64,000 nucleotides of DNA from Nigrospora sphaerica (taxonomy: Eukaryota; Ascomycota; Sordariomycetes; Amphisphaeriales; Apiosporaceae), in contig JAGVVL010000001.1 in assembly GCA_018287875.1 (NCBI GenBank), forward strand, positions 8,866,001-8,930,000. Direction: 5' to 3'. Numbering within the stretch: position 1 is the first letter of the stretch; every line of letters starts with the position of its first letter. Under the pieces are notes generated by a model. That model worked only from the letters and a program-made list of their open reading frames with translations, searched no databases and was not told the DNA's origin. The position numbers and the translations under genes were made by a program. Of the stretch, positions 47,604 through 58,512 are shown piece after piece.

Positions 47604-50090
47604 ATGCCTTACACACCCCCCTCACACCGCTCTCCGGCTTCGTCAGCCCCGTCATCGCCCGACGTTAGTCGGAGGTCATCGTTCCATGGCACTGGCGTGT
47701 CAACAGGTGCCGGCGGCGCTGGTGCCGCGTCGAGGCCGCAGCTGCCCCGCTCCGCCTCGTACTTGACCAAGAACAGACGGACGCAGCCGGCGGCGGTTGA
47801 GACAGGGCGGATTTCGTCTCCGCACCGCGTGGTCAATGGATCGACGCCTGACATCACCCCTCCTGGCACCTCGGATGACCTTAAGGGCATGGCCCACGCC
47901 GCTTCAGTGGCGGCGGCCGCCGTCCACCTCAACACTGGCGCCGTCCGGCAGTCACCGCCTCCGGTGACGGATGGACGGACCATGCCCATGGGCGCCATCA
48001 TTTCCCCGCCCGACTCCCAAACATCAAGCGAAGACGAAGGGGCCTCGCGGGAACCCGCCCGTGGTCGTGAGATTGAGAATCTCAAGGAGCTGCAGGATGC
48101 CATCAGCGCCATTCCCCAACACCGCACAAGCTCGCCCGACCGGATACCCGAGCCCGGTGACCTCCTGGTCCTCCCGTCCCAGATTGCACACCTCGCTGAG
48201 TCGCAGGGCAAGAGCCCCGTGAGCCGCCGGATATCCCACACACGCTCACATACGGAGCCCAACATTTTCGTATCAAAGTCGGCCGACGCCTCACCCACGC
48301 CGTCCGAGGCGGACTCGGAGATCGACGATCCCCCGCAGAAGCCCGTCATGGTGCGCAAAAAGTCTGGCGAGCTTGTCCGCCCGGCGCTGCGGCCCGCGGC
48401 CAACCGACGCCCCTCGAGTATGCCCGGCACGCCTACCTTCTCCAAGGCGGTGCACTTCGACTCGCACCTCGAGCACGTGCGGCATTTCTTGCAGGTCGAC
48501 CGTCCCCTGGCCGTGAGCGCCGGGTCGTCGCCCAACGATAACTACGAGAGCGATACCGAGTATCCCTTTGCCCAATCCGGCCGACGGTCGCCGCCGCACG
48601 AGTGGGAGCTGGTGATTCACAACTTCCCCACCGAGACGCCGTTGCGGAAAGGCATGCCCATTCGGGTCGAGCGTCTCTGGATGTCGCCCGACCAGAAGTG
48701 TCTGATCGGGTCCTGCGCCGTGGCGAACCTGGCCTTCCAGAAGTCCATCGTCTGCCGCTTCACTTTCGACTACTGGAAGACGGTCTCGGAAGTGACGGCC
48801 GACTTCAGCCACGAGATCCGACCTCGCGACGCCGCCGAGGAGGGCCACGACCGCTTCCAGTTCACCATCAAGCTCTCGGATCTTGCCAACCTCGAGTCCA
48901 AGACGCTCTACTTCTGCATGCGCTACAACGTCAACGGCACCGAGTACTGGGACAACAACAACGGCCTAAACTTCCAGGTGGACTTCCGTAAGAAGATGCT
49001 GCCCCAGAACGGTAAGAAGAACTTCCAGGGTGCTTCGTCGCGGCCAGCAAACTCGCTGCCCCGCAGCAACCGTCGCTCCAACCCCAACACGGCCCCCCGG
49101 CCCAAGTCAATGCCGGCTGGCGCGATGGACGAGTTCGGCACCGACCACAGCATGTGGGACGACGGGCCCCTCCACGAGTTCCTGGGCGAGAGCGGCCCCA
49201 TCCGCCTGAAGCGCAGCTCCAAGTCAACCACGAGCTTGCCCAGCGACAACCTGGCCAACAGACTGTCGGCTCCCATTGGCCTGGCCTTTGCCAACCGGTA
49301 CGACTTTGGTGCATCCCTCAGCGCCGTCATGCAGGCACAGAAGGAGTCGACGGGTAGCCCGCGCAGCGGCGACGGCCTCTACATGAAGCCCCACAAGAAG
49401 GCTTCGTTCGGCCCTCCCCTGCAGACGGCGCCCCCGTCGGCGGCTCCCTCCAAGGCGGTTGGTCCCGGTCCGGTCCCTGCCATGCCCGTCCATGCCCCCG
49501 GCCCCTCGTCCCCGGCGTCTGCCTCTATTGCCACGGCCTCGTACGAGGAGATTGTCAATAAATACTGCTTTGTACGTACCCTGGAGCACCACTTCTAGGC
49601 TCGGCCTCCTGGCTCGGTAACCCCTCCCAACACAAGGCTAACGGTACTACTTCAGTTCAACGGCTCTAAGCAAAATAGCCCCCAGATTACGGATGGTGCC
49701 CTGAGGAACGGCCGCTACGACGGAGGCGTGGATTACTCTCCCCGCAGCTCGGATTCCAGCGCCAACGGTAGCCCGGAAATGCTGGAGCACAAGGACTCGG
49801 CCTTGCACCACTCGCTTCACCAACACCTCAACCCCTACTTCCAGAATGCGCACATGGCGATCGGGGCCTCGCCCGCCGAGTCACCCCTGGGCGGCCCCTC
49901 GGCCCTGGGCTCCCGCCGCGCTATGAACCCCCAAGGGACCGGCTCCGCGATGGGTGGTACCCTCTCTCCTCTTGCCGGTACGTCGTCTAGTGGATTCGCC
50001 TTCGATGCGTCTCCCTTCCACGGCCAGCAACTGTCAGACCGTTATCCGTTTTCGACAGAGGCTCATACTTCGCCAGCGATCCGAGGATGA
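47604..50090 (+). CDS. protein phosphatase 1 regulatory subunit with CBM21 (Gac1-type)
   Basis: Expected to bring PP1 catalytic subunit to glycogen and to promote dephosphorylation and activation of glycogen synthase. Two exons (47604-49571, 49656-50090; 84-bp intron, GTACGT donor, GCTAAC branch, TTCAG acceptor, phase 0) give 800 residues. The N-terminal 280 residues are Ser/Pro-rich and look disordered. The PP1-docking RVxF motif is KAVHF at 281-285, just before the HLEHVRHFL stretch that usually follows it in this family. A CBM21 glycogen/starch-binding domain covers about 334-462, with the diagnostic run VRFTFDYW-like (CRFTFDYWKTVSEV), LYFCMRYN and EYWDNNNGLNF. The rest is disordered, with a PYF-containing tail in exon 2. 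The start is the first ATG after the inferred leader intron (context ACAATGCC). It has an unusually long upstream region, next to the 30-kb gene desert. Yeast relatives are GAC1, PIG1 and PIG2; I cannot tell which is the orthologue. Confidence 0.95.
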
Positions 50091-51700
50091 AGGGGCACGC
50101 TCTATGTGACGATGCCGACACGAAACCCAACGAAGGCGGGGTGCCCGACCCGGCGGGCCTTGAGCCCGCGCTTGGACTCATTTGACACGAATTGTTTTTG
50201 TTTTTGTCTGCATTTTTCACGGCATGGCGTTTCGGACCCGGCAGCATCGCACCAGTGGCTCTCGTCAGGACCCGACCGAGTACACGCCACGGTTGGGGAA
50301 TGACGTATGGCATGATGATATCTTGCATTGGCGTCTATGGCATTTGGCATCGTTGTTGAGCCCACAGGAGGGGCTCAAGTCACGGTACATATTTCACTTG
50401 GTACAAGAGTTCCCAGGTCGAGGTGCTTTCCTAATGCGTAATTCCTCGAACGGCTTGGGGGCTCTTACTGTCGTTTCTTTTTGTTTTTTTTCTCCCCTTG
50501 GGGGCAATAACTCTCCGCTTTCACGAGGAAATGGATTGAAAGACCGACGCGATCGTCGGGCGGTGTCAGAAACGACAGCTAGAGAGGATGGCGCATGGCA
50601 GGTATTTGGCCTGGCTGCGCGGCAGAAAAGGGGGCTGGGTTGCTGTTTTTGCCTATGCATAGCGACGGGAGATTGCTATCCAATACTAGCATCGATATGT
50701 CTGTATGCAAGTTTTACTCCTCCCTCTTTCCCCTGTGTGGTTTGTGGTCCTCGCCCCTTCCTCCCTCCCCCGGTGTCCTCACGTCCTCCGACGATCAACG
50801 GTTGACCTGACGGTGTTGGATTCGCGGGAAAGGAAGAGGAAGAGAGGCCTCGACGACCGGGGGGGGGTGCAGGCATGGTGGCGGGGCGTTTCTACAAACG
50901 AATGGAATTTCAGCGAGAAGTCGTGATTTACATGAAAAGTCAGGGGCGCAAGGGGAGGCGGAATCTTTTGGGCAGGGGGTTAATACGGTTTTGACGGACT
51001 CGACGAGGAAAGAATGGGAAATTAGGGATTTATAGCGCTATTCAAAATAACAAAGGGATTCTGTGTTTTTCTTATACAATGTTCAAGGCGGACTTGGGAT
51101 GCTTCGAGTAACATGTTTTCCTTCCGCCCTTCGGTAGCGGTCGTGGTAAGGAAGATTCGTTGGGGCGTGAACTGAATCGGCGGGCGGGCTCGAGAGACAC
51201 CCGGCCGCACGGCGACGACGATGGGGTACGAGGAAGCATGAAAATAAGACAACGTGCACGGAAAGAAGCACGCCCGGGCGCACGACGCGACGGAGTATTA
51301 CGGAGACGGCATGACAACCATCATGGAAAGAAACACGCCCGGCATCGAGGGATCAATACTACCCAGAACAGACGTGATGCTGCTCGCCCTCTCCTCCACC
51401 GTCGCGGAGACTCAGACGCGGACATGGAAAGCCTCCTGGAACCCAAAATTCATGACGGCCCGTCAGAACCAGTGTATGCGTCAAGAAAGATGGCGTAATG
51501 GACGTGGTTCTCATTAGCTATCTACTGCCGTGCAAGGGCCCTAGTCGTTAACCTGCGCCCTTGCGCAGGGGACACATCTAAATTGCCATCGTGGCCCTTG
51601 CCGTACCGTATCACGAGCGACGCTTTACACCGCGTCAGGGGGACGCAAACCGGTATTGTACACTAAGACTGCCCATCTATCCTCTTGTTCACGCAGGGTT
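50091..51700. other. convergent 3' intergenic region
   Basis: 1.6 kb lie between the stop codons of the PP1 subunit (+) and the acid phosphatase (-). T-rich runs near 50190-50215 and 50475-50495 could belong to the 3'UTR of the first. No gene is seen. Confidence 0.5.
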
Positions 51701-53042
51701 CTAGGACGCCTTGGGCGCCGTGGCGACGGGCGCGTAGCCCACGGGCGGGTGCATGCCGTCGGGTATCTCGAGGCGGCCTTGGTAGTAGACGGGGGCGGGG
51801 CTGCCGCGCCAGGCGTCGGCGATGGCGGGCAAGACGGGGCGGGCCGGGGCCGGGGCGGCGAGGTTGGGGGCGGCGTAGCGCCGGTTGCCGCCGCGCTCGT
51901 TGAAGGGGCCCGCGTACGAGGCGTTGAAGAACATGGCGTCGAGGGGGCCCACGGCGTACGACGCCGAGGGGCGCCGGGCGCCCTCGTCGTCGGCCGTCCA
52001 GTTGCGCAGCACGTCGCCCGTCTTGCCGGCCACGACGGCGAACACGTTGGCGCCCACGTCGAAGCGGCCCAGGCTGTGCAGGTCCCAGTTGGCCTCCACC
52101 GTGGCGAGCCCGCTATAGTGGTTGTAATAGTGGGCGTCGGTGGTGCCGACCAGGGCGGCCGGGACGGCGTCGCCCAGCAGCAGGCCCAGCACGCGGTTGG
52201 GCGCCGCGTACCTTTCGTTCTCGTCGAACGTCACCAACACCAGCGTGTTGCGCATAAACCGGGCGTCGTTCAGCAGCGGCTCGAGGAAGGCCCGCGTCCA
52301 GCGGCCGGCGGTGCCGACGTCGCTGTCGTGGCCGTCGCTCGTCATGTTGGGTGTGATGAACATCCACTGCGGCAGGGCGTCGCGTCGCAGGTCCTCGTAG
52401 AACATTGTCAGGTTCTTCATGCAGGCCAGCCGGTCCTCGCGGCCGGCGTTGGCGTTGTAGATGACGGCCGGGTTGTGCTTGCGCACGTAGTCGTTGGCGC
52501 CGCTCTTCTGGTTGACCCATTTAGCGCCCTCGAAGCCCGAATAGGGCATGTCCTCCTGGTACTCGGCCCACGAAATGCCCTTGTCCTCGAGCAGGTCGAT
52601 GACTGTCGACACGTTGGACGCCACCTGGTTGAAAGCATCGTTTTGCATGCCAAAGTAGTCACCGCCGATGGCTGCCACGTAGTTGGGCTCCGACGGGTGC
52701 GTCACGCCGTGGTAGCTCGACAGCGTAATACCCTTGGTGGCCAACCACCGGAGATTCTCTGCGCGTGCGCGTCAGCGACGGGGGCTTCTGGGGGAGGAGG
52801 TTCAGGAGGCGGGAAGGAGAACACGCACTGTCGCCGTAGGCCATGTCGTAGTCGGTGTTCTCCAGCCATATGATGACAAAGCGGTCAAAGGCCTTGCCCT
52901 TAACGTTGCTCGTCGGGCTGGCTGTTTTGGCCGTGGCTCGGGCCGCATAGACGTCGGCCGGCTTCGTCGCCGTGTACATGTTCTCGACCTGGGTAGCCAC
53001 GGTGCCGGCCAGGAGGTTCAGAAACAGCAGAACGGAGAGCAT
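51701..53042 (-). CDS. secreted acid phosphatase (phosphoesterase family)
   Basis: Predicted extracellular or periplasmic phosphomonoesterase that releases phosphate from organic esters. Two exons (53042-52829, 52758-51701; 70-bp intron, GTGCGT donor) give 423 residues. A signal peptide (MLSVLLFLNLLAGTVATQ) starts at the ATG at 53042. Family landmarks are FVIIWLENTDYDMAYGD (about 55-71, the metal-binding Glu-Asn), THPSEPNYVAAIGGD, VTFDENE with a second acidic metal site, and HYSGLATVEANWDLHSLGRFD. This is the arrangement of Aspergillus aphA-like acid phosphatases (phosphoesterase/phospholipase C superfamily). Several N-x-S/T sites are present (NVS, NLT, NMT, NWT, NAS). The frame stays open upstream but has no ATG there. 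A TATA box lies 150 bp upstream, the 5' leader contains a 21-bp repeat, and a CACGTG motif lies about 0.8 kb upstream, which would suit phosphate control (inference). Confidence 0.92.
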
Positions 53043-53059
53043 CTTGAGGCAGTGACCGA

Positions 53060-53206
53060 ATGAAGCAAGACAAAAAGGAACTGAAGCAAGCCAAAAATGA
53101 GCTGAAGCAAGCCAAAAAGGAGCTGGACCAAAAACAGAGGAGCTGGGTAATTGCGGAAGAGCTTCCACCGGGGGACAGGGGTACCGCAAAGGCCTTTATA
53201 GTTTAA
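53060..53206 (+). CDS. possible 48-aa coiled-coil microprotein antisense to the phosphatase leader
   Basis: An ATG at 53060 opens a 48-codon frame ending in TAA at 53204-53206. The first half reads as Lys/Glu/Gln-rich heptads (ELKQAKK-like, Leu every seventh residue) encoded by a 21-bp tandem repeat; the rest is unremarkable. It is opposite in strand to the phosphatase and lies within that gene's leader, 18 bp from its start codon. It may only be a by-product of the repeat. There is no evidence of a promoter for it. Confidence 0.15.
   Translation: MKQDKKELKQAKNELKQAKKELDQKQRSWVIAEELPPGDRGTAKAFIV
53061..53143. repeat. 21-bp tandem repeat, about four copies
   Basis: Units begin TGAAGCAAG and contain an A-run followed by GGAGCTG-like ends. 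Three 21-bp copies differ by one to three bases and a fourth, diverged copy is 20 bp. The repeat lies in the 5' leader of the acid phosphatase mRNA (minus strand). Confidence 0.9.
53193..53200 (-). promoter_or_regulatory. TATA box of the acid phosphatase gene
   Basis: TATAAAGG on the minus strand, 150 bp before the ATG. It predicts a transcription start near 53165 and a leader of about 120 nt that includes the 21-bp repeat. Confidence 0.5.
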
Positions 53207-54834
53207 AGAAACAGCATTACCTGCGAGCTACCCATGCCGGACAGTCAGTCCCATGGGTGTGGAAAGTTCAAGGCTGCTTCCACTACGTCTTTTATTGCCC
53301 GGCGCAGCAGCGAGTCCCTGGAAGCTTGTTTGCCCGCGAGTCGATGTTGAAGGAACCCTTGCCCGCCTCGCAGTTATGCATGAAGCTTTGGGGTGGATGG
53401 TACATAGTGTGTGACTACCTTGGAGAGGGCAGCATCGAGGCAGGCAGGCGGGCTGGCCACGGTCCCAAGGCTCCGTGGTTGTTGGGGCGATTCCCATGAT
53501 GGTCCGGCTCCGGTGGGGAGGGGGCACTCATAACGCCGACGCCGATAGAGCGATCCATCGAGGAGGGCGAATGGCATGGCAGCATGCAGGCGTGGAATCC
53601 TGTGGGGGTTCGTGACGGGCGTGCCGCGGGCGTACGCGATCTTCCCGGGGAGGCAGGCGAGCGGGCATGGAGTGACAACAACTTGACGACGAGCCGAGGA
53701 GAGTGGAAACCGTCCTTCGGGAGGCGCCATCGCCAGTCCTGGGTTCTATCCCGTGGCGTGGATGGTGGATGGTGGATGGAGGGAATGAATGGATGAGCCG
53801 ACTGCTCAAAGGGGAAGGTGGTTGAAGCGATAGCCGGCACGTGTGGCCGCGATAGGCCAAGATTGGAGAAGACGGGGCCACCCCACCAGGATCTTTTCAT
53901 GAATAGCTCCTCCTCTACTGCACTATCCATCCTCTGACAGGTAAAGTGCATCCGAGGTCTCACAGGAATGCTGCACCACAGCAATAGCACGCAAAGCTTC
54001 GGTGTGATGCGGAGACCTACCTCAATGCCGCTTCCTATGACTCCTCTCTGTGGGCTCTCTCGATTGGCTGACCAGTGAGACAAGCAACGGCCAAGGCGGG
54101 CATCTCCCGCCCTCGTCCCATTCATTGCTGGGGGTTCCATGCCAGGCAATTCGGCCCCACGATTCGTACATGTCCGAGTGCAGTGGAATGACTGATGAAT
54201 GGGTGATCGCCTCCCATGTTGCCGTATACTCTGCCATTTTTGTGCTTGAGCTGCATGATGGGCTGCCAACAGGATCCTCGGACGCACCTGCTGATTGTTA
54301 CCAATCCCATTGGTAGGCAGGGATGATTGTCAATCTCCCATGACGACGCTACCTAATACCACGTGCCCAGACGAGCCGCCTCTCGCATCAAGACCCATCG
54401 CCGACAACGAAACTGTCGCATCCGCGTCCCTCCCCGCCTCCTGTTGCTCATCGGTTCGGGCGCGGCTTCCCCTCGCCACCTGATAGTGCCAGTCTATTGC
54501 GCTAATTGGCTTGTCACGCTCCAAGGCCACACGAGCCGTCGAACCGGGAGACTCCTCTAGAAACGACGCAGCCACATCTGCATAGCCTCACTCTTCTCCC
54601 CTGCTAATACCCCGCCGACGGCTTCACCCACCGTCACGGAGACGGGCGGCGATTGTGGTCGCACTTGGACGGTGCCGTCGAACCGACAGCTTCGTAGTGC
54701 CTCTTGACAACAGGGCTGGGTATAATCTTGTTTTGCCTTCACATTTCTGGGACACTCTCGGGAGTCGTTTCCCTCACGAAAGCATCTACGACCTGAAAGG
54801 AACCGTCAACAGGATTACTGGCTCTCTCTGAGCC
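53207..54834. promoter_or_regulatory. divergent promoter region, phosphatase and CCC1-like gene
   Basis: About 1.6 kb lie between the two divergent genes. It contains a GGA/TGGATGG-type minisatellite near 53757-53795 and a CACGTG palindrome at 53838-53843, the core bound by Pho4/NUC-1 type bHLH regulators. No gene is seen. Confidence 0.5.
53838..53843. promoter_or_regulatory. CACGTG motif, candidate PHO-type bHLH site
   Basis: A single CACGTG about 0.8 kb upstream of the phosphatase start and 1.0 kb upstream of the CCC1-like start. Pho4 in yeast and NUC-1 in Neurospora bind this core. One hexamer is weak evidence. Confidence 0.25.
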
Positions 54835-55826
54835 ATGACGAACACAGAGCTGCCCGCTCCGCGCGCGTCTTCGTCCTCTTTCGATACCGCGTCAGAGGAT
54901 GACCGTCCACTGGTGTCGACGAGCTCGCCAAGGCGGGTCAGACTTCCCACGCTCTCTCGGTTTCTGGCCGACTTCACCTTGGGCTTTGCCGATGGCCTGA
55001 CTGTGCCGTTTGCCCTCACGGCCGGTCTCTCATCGCTGGGGGAGACCCAGACTGTCATTTACGCAGGCATGGCTGAGATCTGTGCTGGCAGCATTAGCAG
55101 TATGTCTACTGAGATCATCTCATTCTTACCAGTCTGCAGGAGTATTGGAATGCCCTGACGGCATGCGTTTGGGCAGGTCAGGCTCGCATAAATCCAGGCC
55201 TGCATGTGCTGACTAGCCTCACAGTGGGCATTGGGGGCTATCTGTCCGCCAGAAGCGAACAAACCTTGTCCTCGAGACATCAACTCATCACGGAGGGTTA
55301 TGGAGACGGCTCGTCAGACGCGGAGAAGGCGCCGGCGCTGAGCCACCATGAGGCGATGGACGACTACCTTGCGCCGCTGCAGCTACCCGGTGAACTCCGT
55401 GAGGCCCTTCAACTCCATGTCAACAGCCACCCGACCATTGTGAACGCTGTTCGCGCCAAGAACGCCGGCAGCGAGAGCGGCTTCGAGGAGCGAGCCTTTT
55501 CGTCCACTATGATTGGTCTCTCCATATCTCTCGGCTACCTTCTTGGTGGTCTGTTGCCACTCTTCCCGTACTTTTTCGTCGCCGAGGTCGGCAACGGGCT
55601 CCGGTGGAGTTTTGCCGTATGCATTCTGGCGCTGTTCCTCTTCGGCTTCAGCAAGACCTACGTCCTCCAAAACGGCAAAAGCTCGGATTCAGGGGGTCAC
55701 GTACCGCTGAAATTGCATAGGATAAGATGTAGTCTTTGGGAAGGTCTGCAGATGGTCGTTCTGGGAGGCGTGGCGGCCTTGGCGGCCGTACTGGCTGTAA
55801 GAGCATTCGAGGGATGGAGTGATTAG
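54835..55826 (+). CDS. CCC1/VIT-family vacuolar iron (manganese) transporter
   Basis: Expected in the vacuolar membrane, moving cytosolic Fe2+ (and possibly Mn2+) into the vacuole for storage and detoxification. Two exons (54835-55099, 55225-55826; 125-bp intron, GTATGT donor) give 288 residues. A Ser-rich cytosolic N-terminus leads to DFTLGFADGLTVPFALTAGLSSLG, the first signature helix of the family (with the metal-path Asp), then AGMAEICAGSISMGIGGYLSARSE, where the splice rebuilds the conserved SMG-x-G-x-Y-L-S motif. A hydrophilic metal-binding domain follows (about 105-175, rich in Glu and His), then three more hydrophobic helices with the GGLLPLFPYFF segment. Length and helix number fit the family. 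The gene diverges from the acid phosphatase gene. Yeast CCC1 is regulated by iron, but I saw no decisive motif here. Confidence 0.92.
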
Positions 55827-57953
55827 CGCAGCAGCGTTCAGCAGGGAAAGCCGGCGAATATAGAGCATCGGCTGGGGTCTTTTGGAAGGGCTCATGAGAG
55901 CAAAAAGCGCGGTCTTCTGAGGCAGGAGCCACTCGCGACTCTCGCAACGGCATCGACACCCTAACCCTCAGGATGGAAGTCCAGGATCATTGTGGCCTGG
56001 GGTGGGGTGGGTGTTGAGGTTGACGGCTATCGCTGTGGCTTGAGCGGTTTCAATCGTGTTGCAGTCACATCAGTGTCTCTTTATGGATCGAGGTGGTAAG
56101 AGTCTTTCACTACTTTGGGTTCGTACCATCGCCCGCGGCTGGCCTGTACCTGGTGGCAAACAACTCGGCGAAACGTGCGGCGGCGTCGCTTGGTGCTATC
56201 GGCAAACCTCTACCTTTTGTCCCCTGCAAGCATTCATGGCCATATGAGGTCTTTGAATATTTCAATGCGCCGCCCAGATTACCGCTCTCGCAAGCGATGG
56301 CAAACATCCAAATGTAAGGCCGTGACTGGTAGAGGGGTGGATTGTCCGGCTGCAGTCAGGGGAAGCTTGCAGAGATGATCCATGTCAAGCTACCCTTTCG
56401 TGGCTTCCACTGCCAGTTGGTTCCCGAGCGATAAGAATATATATTTCCAGAGAGAAGGCTGTTTTTACCAGTTAGATACGGTAGCATGATGGCTTCCAGG
56501 CTGATATGCAACTAGGCGAAGCTAAATCGCCCAGTGTCGCCTTGACTTGAGAGCCCTCAATACGGCTACCATTTTCCAGAATAACCCCTTCAAGTGCGTT
56601 TGTTGACGAGCACACCATGCGACCTCGCCGCTATCCACCTCGAAACCCGCCGATTGTGTTCGGCGATCCTCTTGGTGTCTCTCTGCGGCCTTTCGCCGCC
56701 TGTGTTGCCTGGCCGCCTCCACAGTCGGCATTTTGCTACCTAGGCTGCCTGTCGCTCGCATTTGACCGTCCCGGGCGGCAAGAGCCGGGTGCCACAGGCC
56801 AATATGATGGGGACCACAGCTCTCTTAAAGCCAAACCCTGGGCGAAGTATTGTTTTCCGGGATCGAAGTTAGACAATCCACAGCCATCGCCGGCGATGGA
56901 GCGGCGCCTCGGGCCGGCGTCTCGCGATTTACCAGTCCGTGGCGGCGACGAGGACGGCAGAAGACAGAGTTCAAACCAGCGATACACATGGAACCGATTT
57001 CCCGGTCAGAACATCAGACGTAGCTTCCCGTGAGCACAATAATAACACGGCGGCCGGGTTTGGGCACGTGGATGACAGGGCGGCCCTGGCCATTCAGTCG
57101 AAGGAACCGGACAAAACAGCGAAGCGCGGAGGCGGCCCCTAAAGACACAGAACAGAGCCAGAGGCATTGGATTCCATGCGTGAGGTGTCCGTGTCCACGG
57201 TCGTGGCGGCACGGAGTCCATGCACGGCTTTGCAATGCCAGCTGCGCCTAAGGGGGGAATGGGAGTCGGGCTGGCGGTAGGGCGGCCGAGCAAGGCATGG
57301 GGACAGCGAGAGAAGCCGATTGGGAACAGACTCATCGTGGATCGGCTGTTGTGGAAGTTTCCCGACTCACGCCAGCAGTGAGGCCATGCGCCGGAGGGTG
57401 GGAACAACAAGCGCGAGGCCAGGTGACGACGAACGTCTCGAAATAGCCACCGAGCATCCGCGCTTGCCGTCAAAGGGACAAGACGGGTGGGAAGTAGCCG
57501 GGCCGCCCAGTTCCCCCGGGACGGTACCTGCACCTGGGTTGGCGGGCGCTTCACGATGTTATTGTGCAGGAGGGAGGAGTCCGGGAGTGGCGGCTTCTTC
57601 CTAGAGGTCCACCAGAGCATTTTCAGGCGAGCGCGGGGGTGAGCCTGCCGCGCTGCGGTTCGGGTTGGCGATGGCGCCTCGTATTCCGGAGAAGCGTTCG
57701 CTGCCCGGTTTGTGCCGAGACGGAGGGATCCCTGCCGGGCGGCCATGATGATGACGGTTCGGCCAACGTGACGTCGGCGTACGGCAGCGCCGGGAGGAAG
57801 AATACCGAGTACAAAGGCACGAGGTTCTCGTCGCTCTCCTTACCTTTGGGGGCCTGGCAGCACCTCTCATCCTCTCGTCGTCCGTCCCACAAGACTTCGT
57901 CCCAACATCTCCCGCCTTTACTTCGCAACCGTCCTCATCGCCTCATCGCCGCC
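55827..57953. other. intergenic region, no gene seen
   Basis: 2.1 kb without a supportable gene. A lower-GC patch lies at about 56.3-56.5 kb. The last 150 bp are C/T-rich and look like the leader of the small secreted protein gene. Confidence 0.5.
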
Positions 57954-58512
57954 ATGCGTGTCGCGTCCGTCGCCGCCGCCCTCTTCGCCGGTTTGGCCTT
58001 TGCCGTGCCGACGCCACCGTCCGAGATCTACGAGTGGGCGGTGACGGGGTGGGTGGCCGGGTGCACGGCGGGGTACGGGTGCTTTTACGGGTTCGCCATC
58101 TCGGGTCCAGCGGCGGCCGAAAACCACACGACACCGGCCCGGCCAGCCTTCAAGGCCCAGTGCTCCGGCTTGGACAAGCGTGGCCCCGAAACCCAGCCTG
58201 CCGAATGCTACCGTCCTGCCAAGAACTTCAACGGCTCCATCCATTCGCGCCTGCGCGAGCCCCCCGCGCTGCTCGGCGTCAACACCGTCGCGTCCCTCGA
58301 GGTTAACCTCACATTTGCCGACCCCAAGGGCCAGCAGTATGTGTCTTTTCCCCGCATCGTTCCTGTTGTCATGTACTGACCCGCCGTGTTCTCCGTACAG
58401 AAATACCTCTTACGTAGTCATAGGCTACGCCAACACCAGTTTCAACGGCAACCTCGAACAAGGTCCTTTGTCTTTCAATATCACGCCCTCCACCATCTTC
58501 GGCGTCGCCTAA
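57954..58512 (+). CDS. small secreted protein of unknown function
   Basis: Two exons (57954-58336, 58401-58512; 64-bp intron with GTATGT donor and TACAG acceptor, phase 2) give 164 residues. The start context is GCCATGCG, and a clean signal peptide (MRVASVAAALFAGLAFAVP) is followed by TPPSEIYEWAVTGWVAGCTAGYGCFYGFAISGP. The mature part has four cysteines (two in GCTAGYGC, then QCSG and ECYR), several N-glycosylation sequons (NHT, NGS, NLT, NTS, NIT) and beta-rich ends (LEVNLTF, SYVVIGYANTSF, LSFNIT). This is the profile of fungal small secreted proteins of about 150-170 residues, some of which are effectors, others cell-wall or environmental proteins. No named domain is recognised, and I assign no function. 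Exon joint and signal peptide are seen directly; secretion is inferred. Confidence 0.85.

Noticed and set aside
51656..52873. 405-codon open frame antisense to the acid phosphatase
   Set aside because: A shadow of the real gene on the other strand; His/Val/Gly-rich without a domain.
55958..55972. CCCTAACCCT, telomere-like
   Set aside because: Fewer than two units, inside ordinary gene space; chance occurrence.
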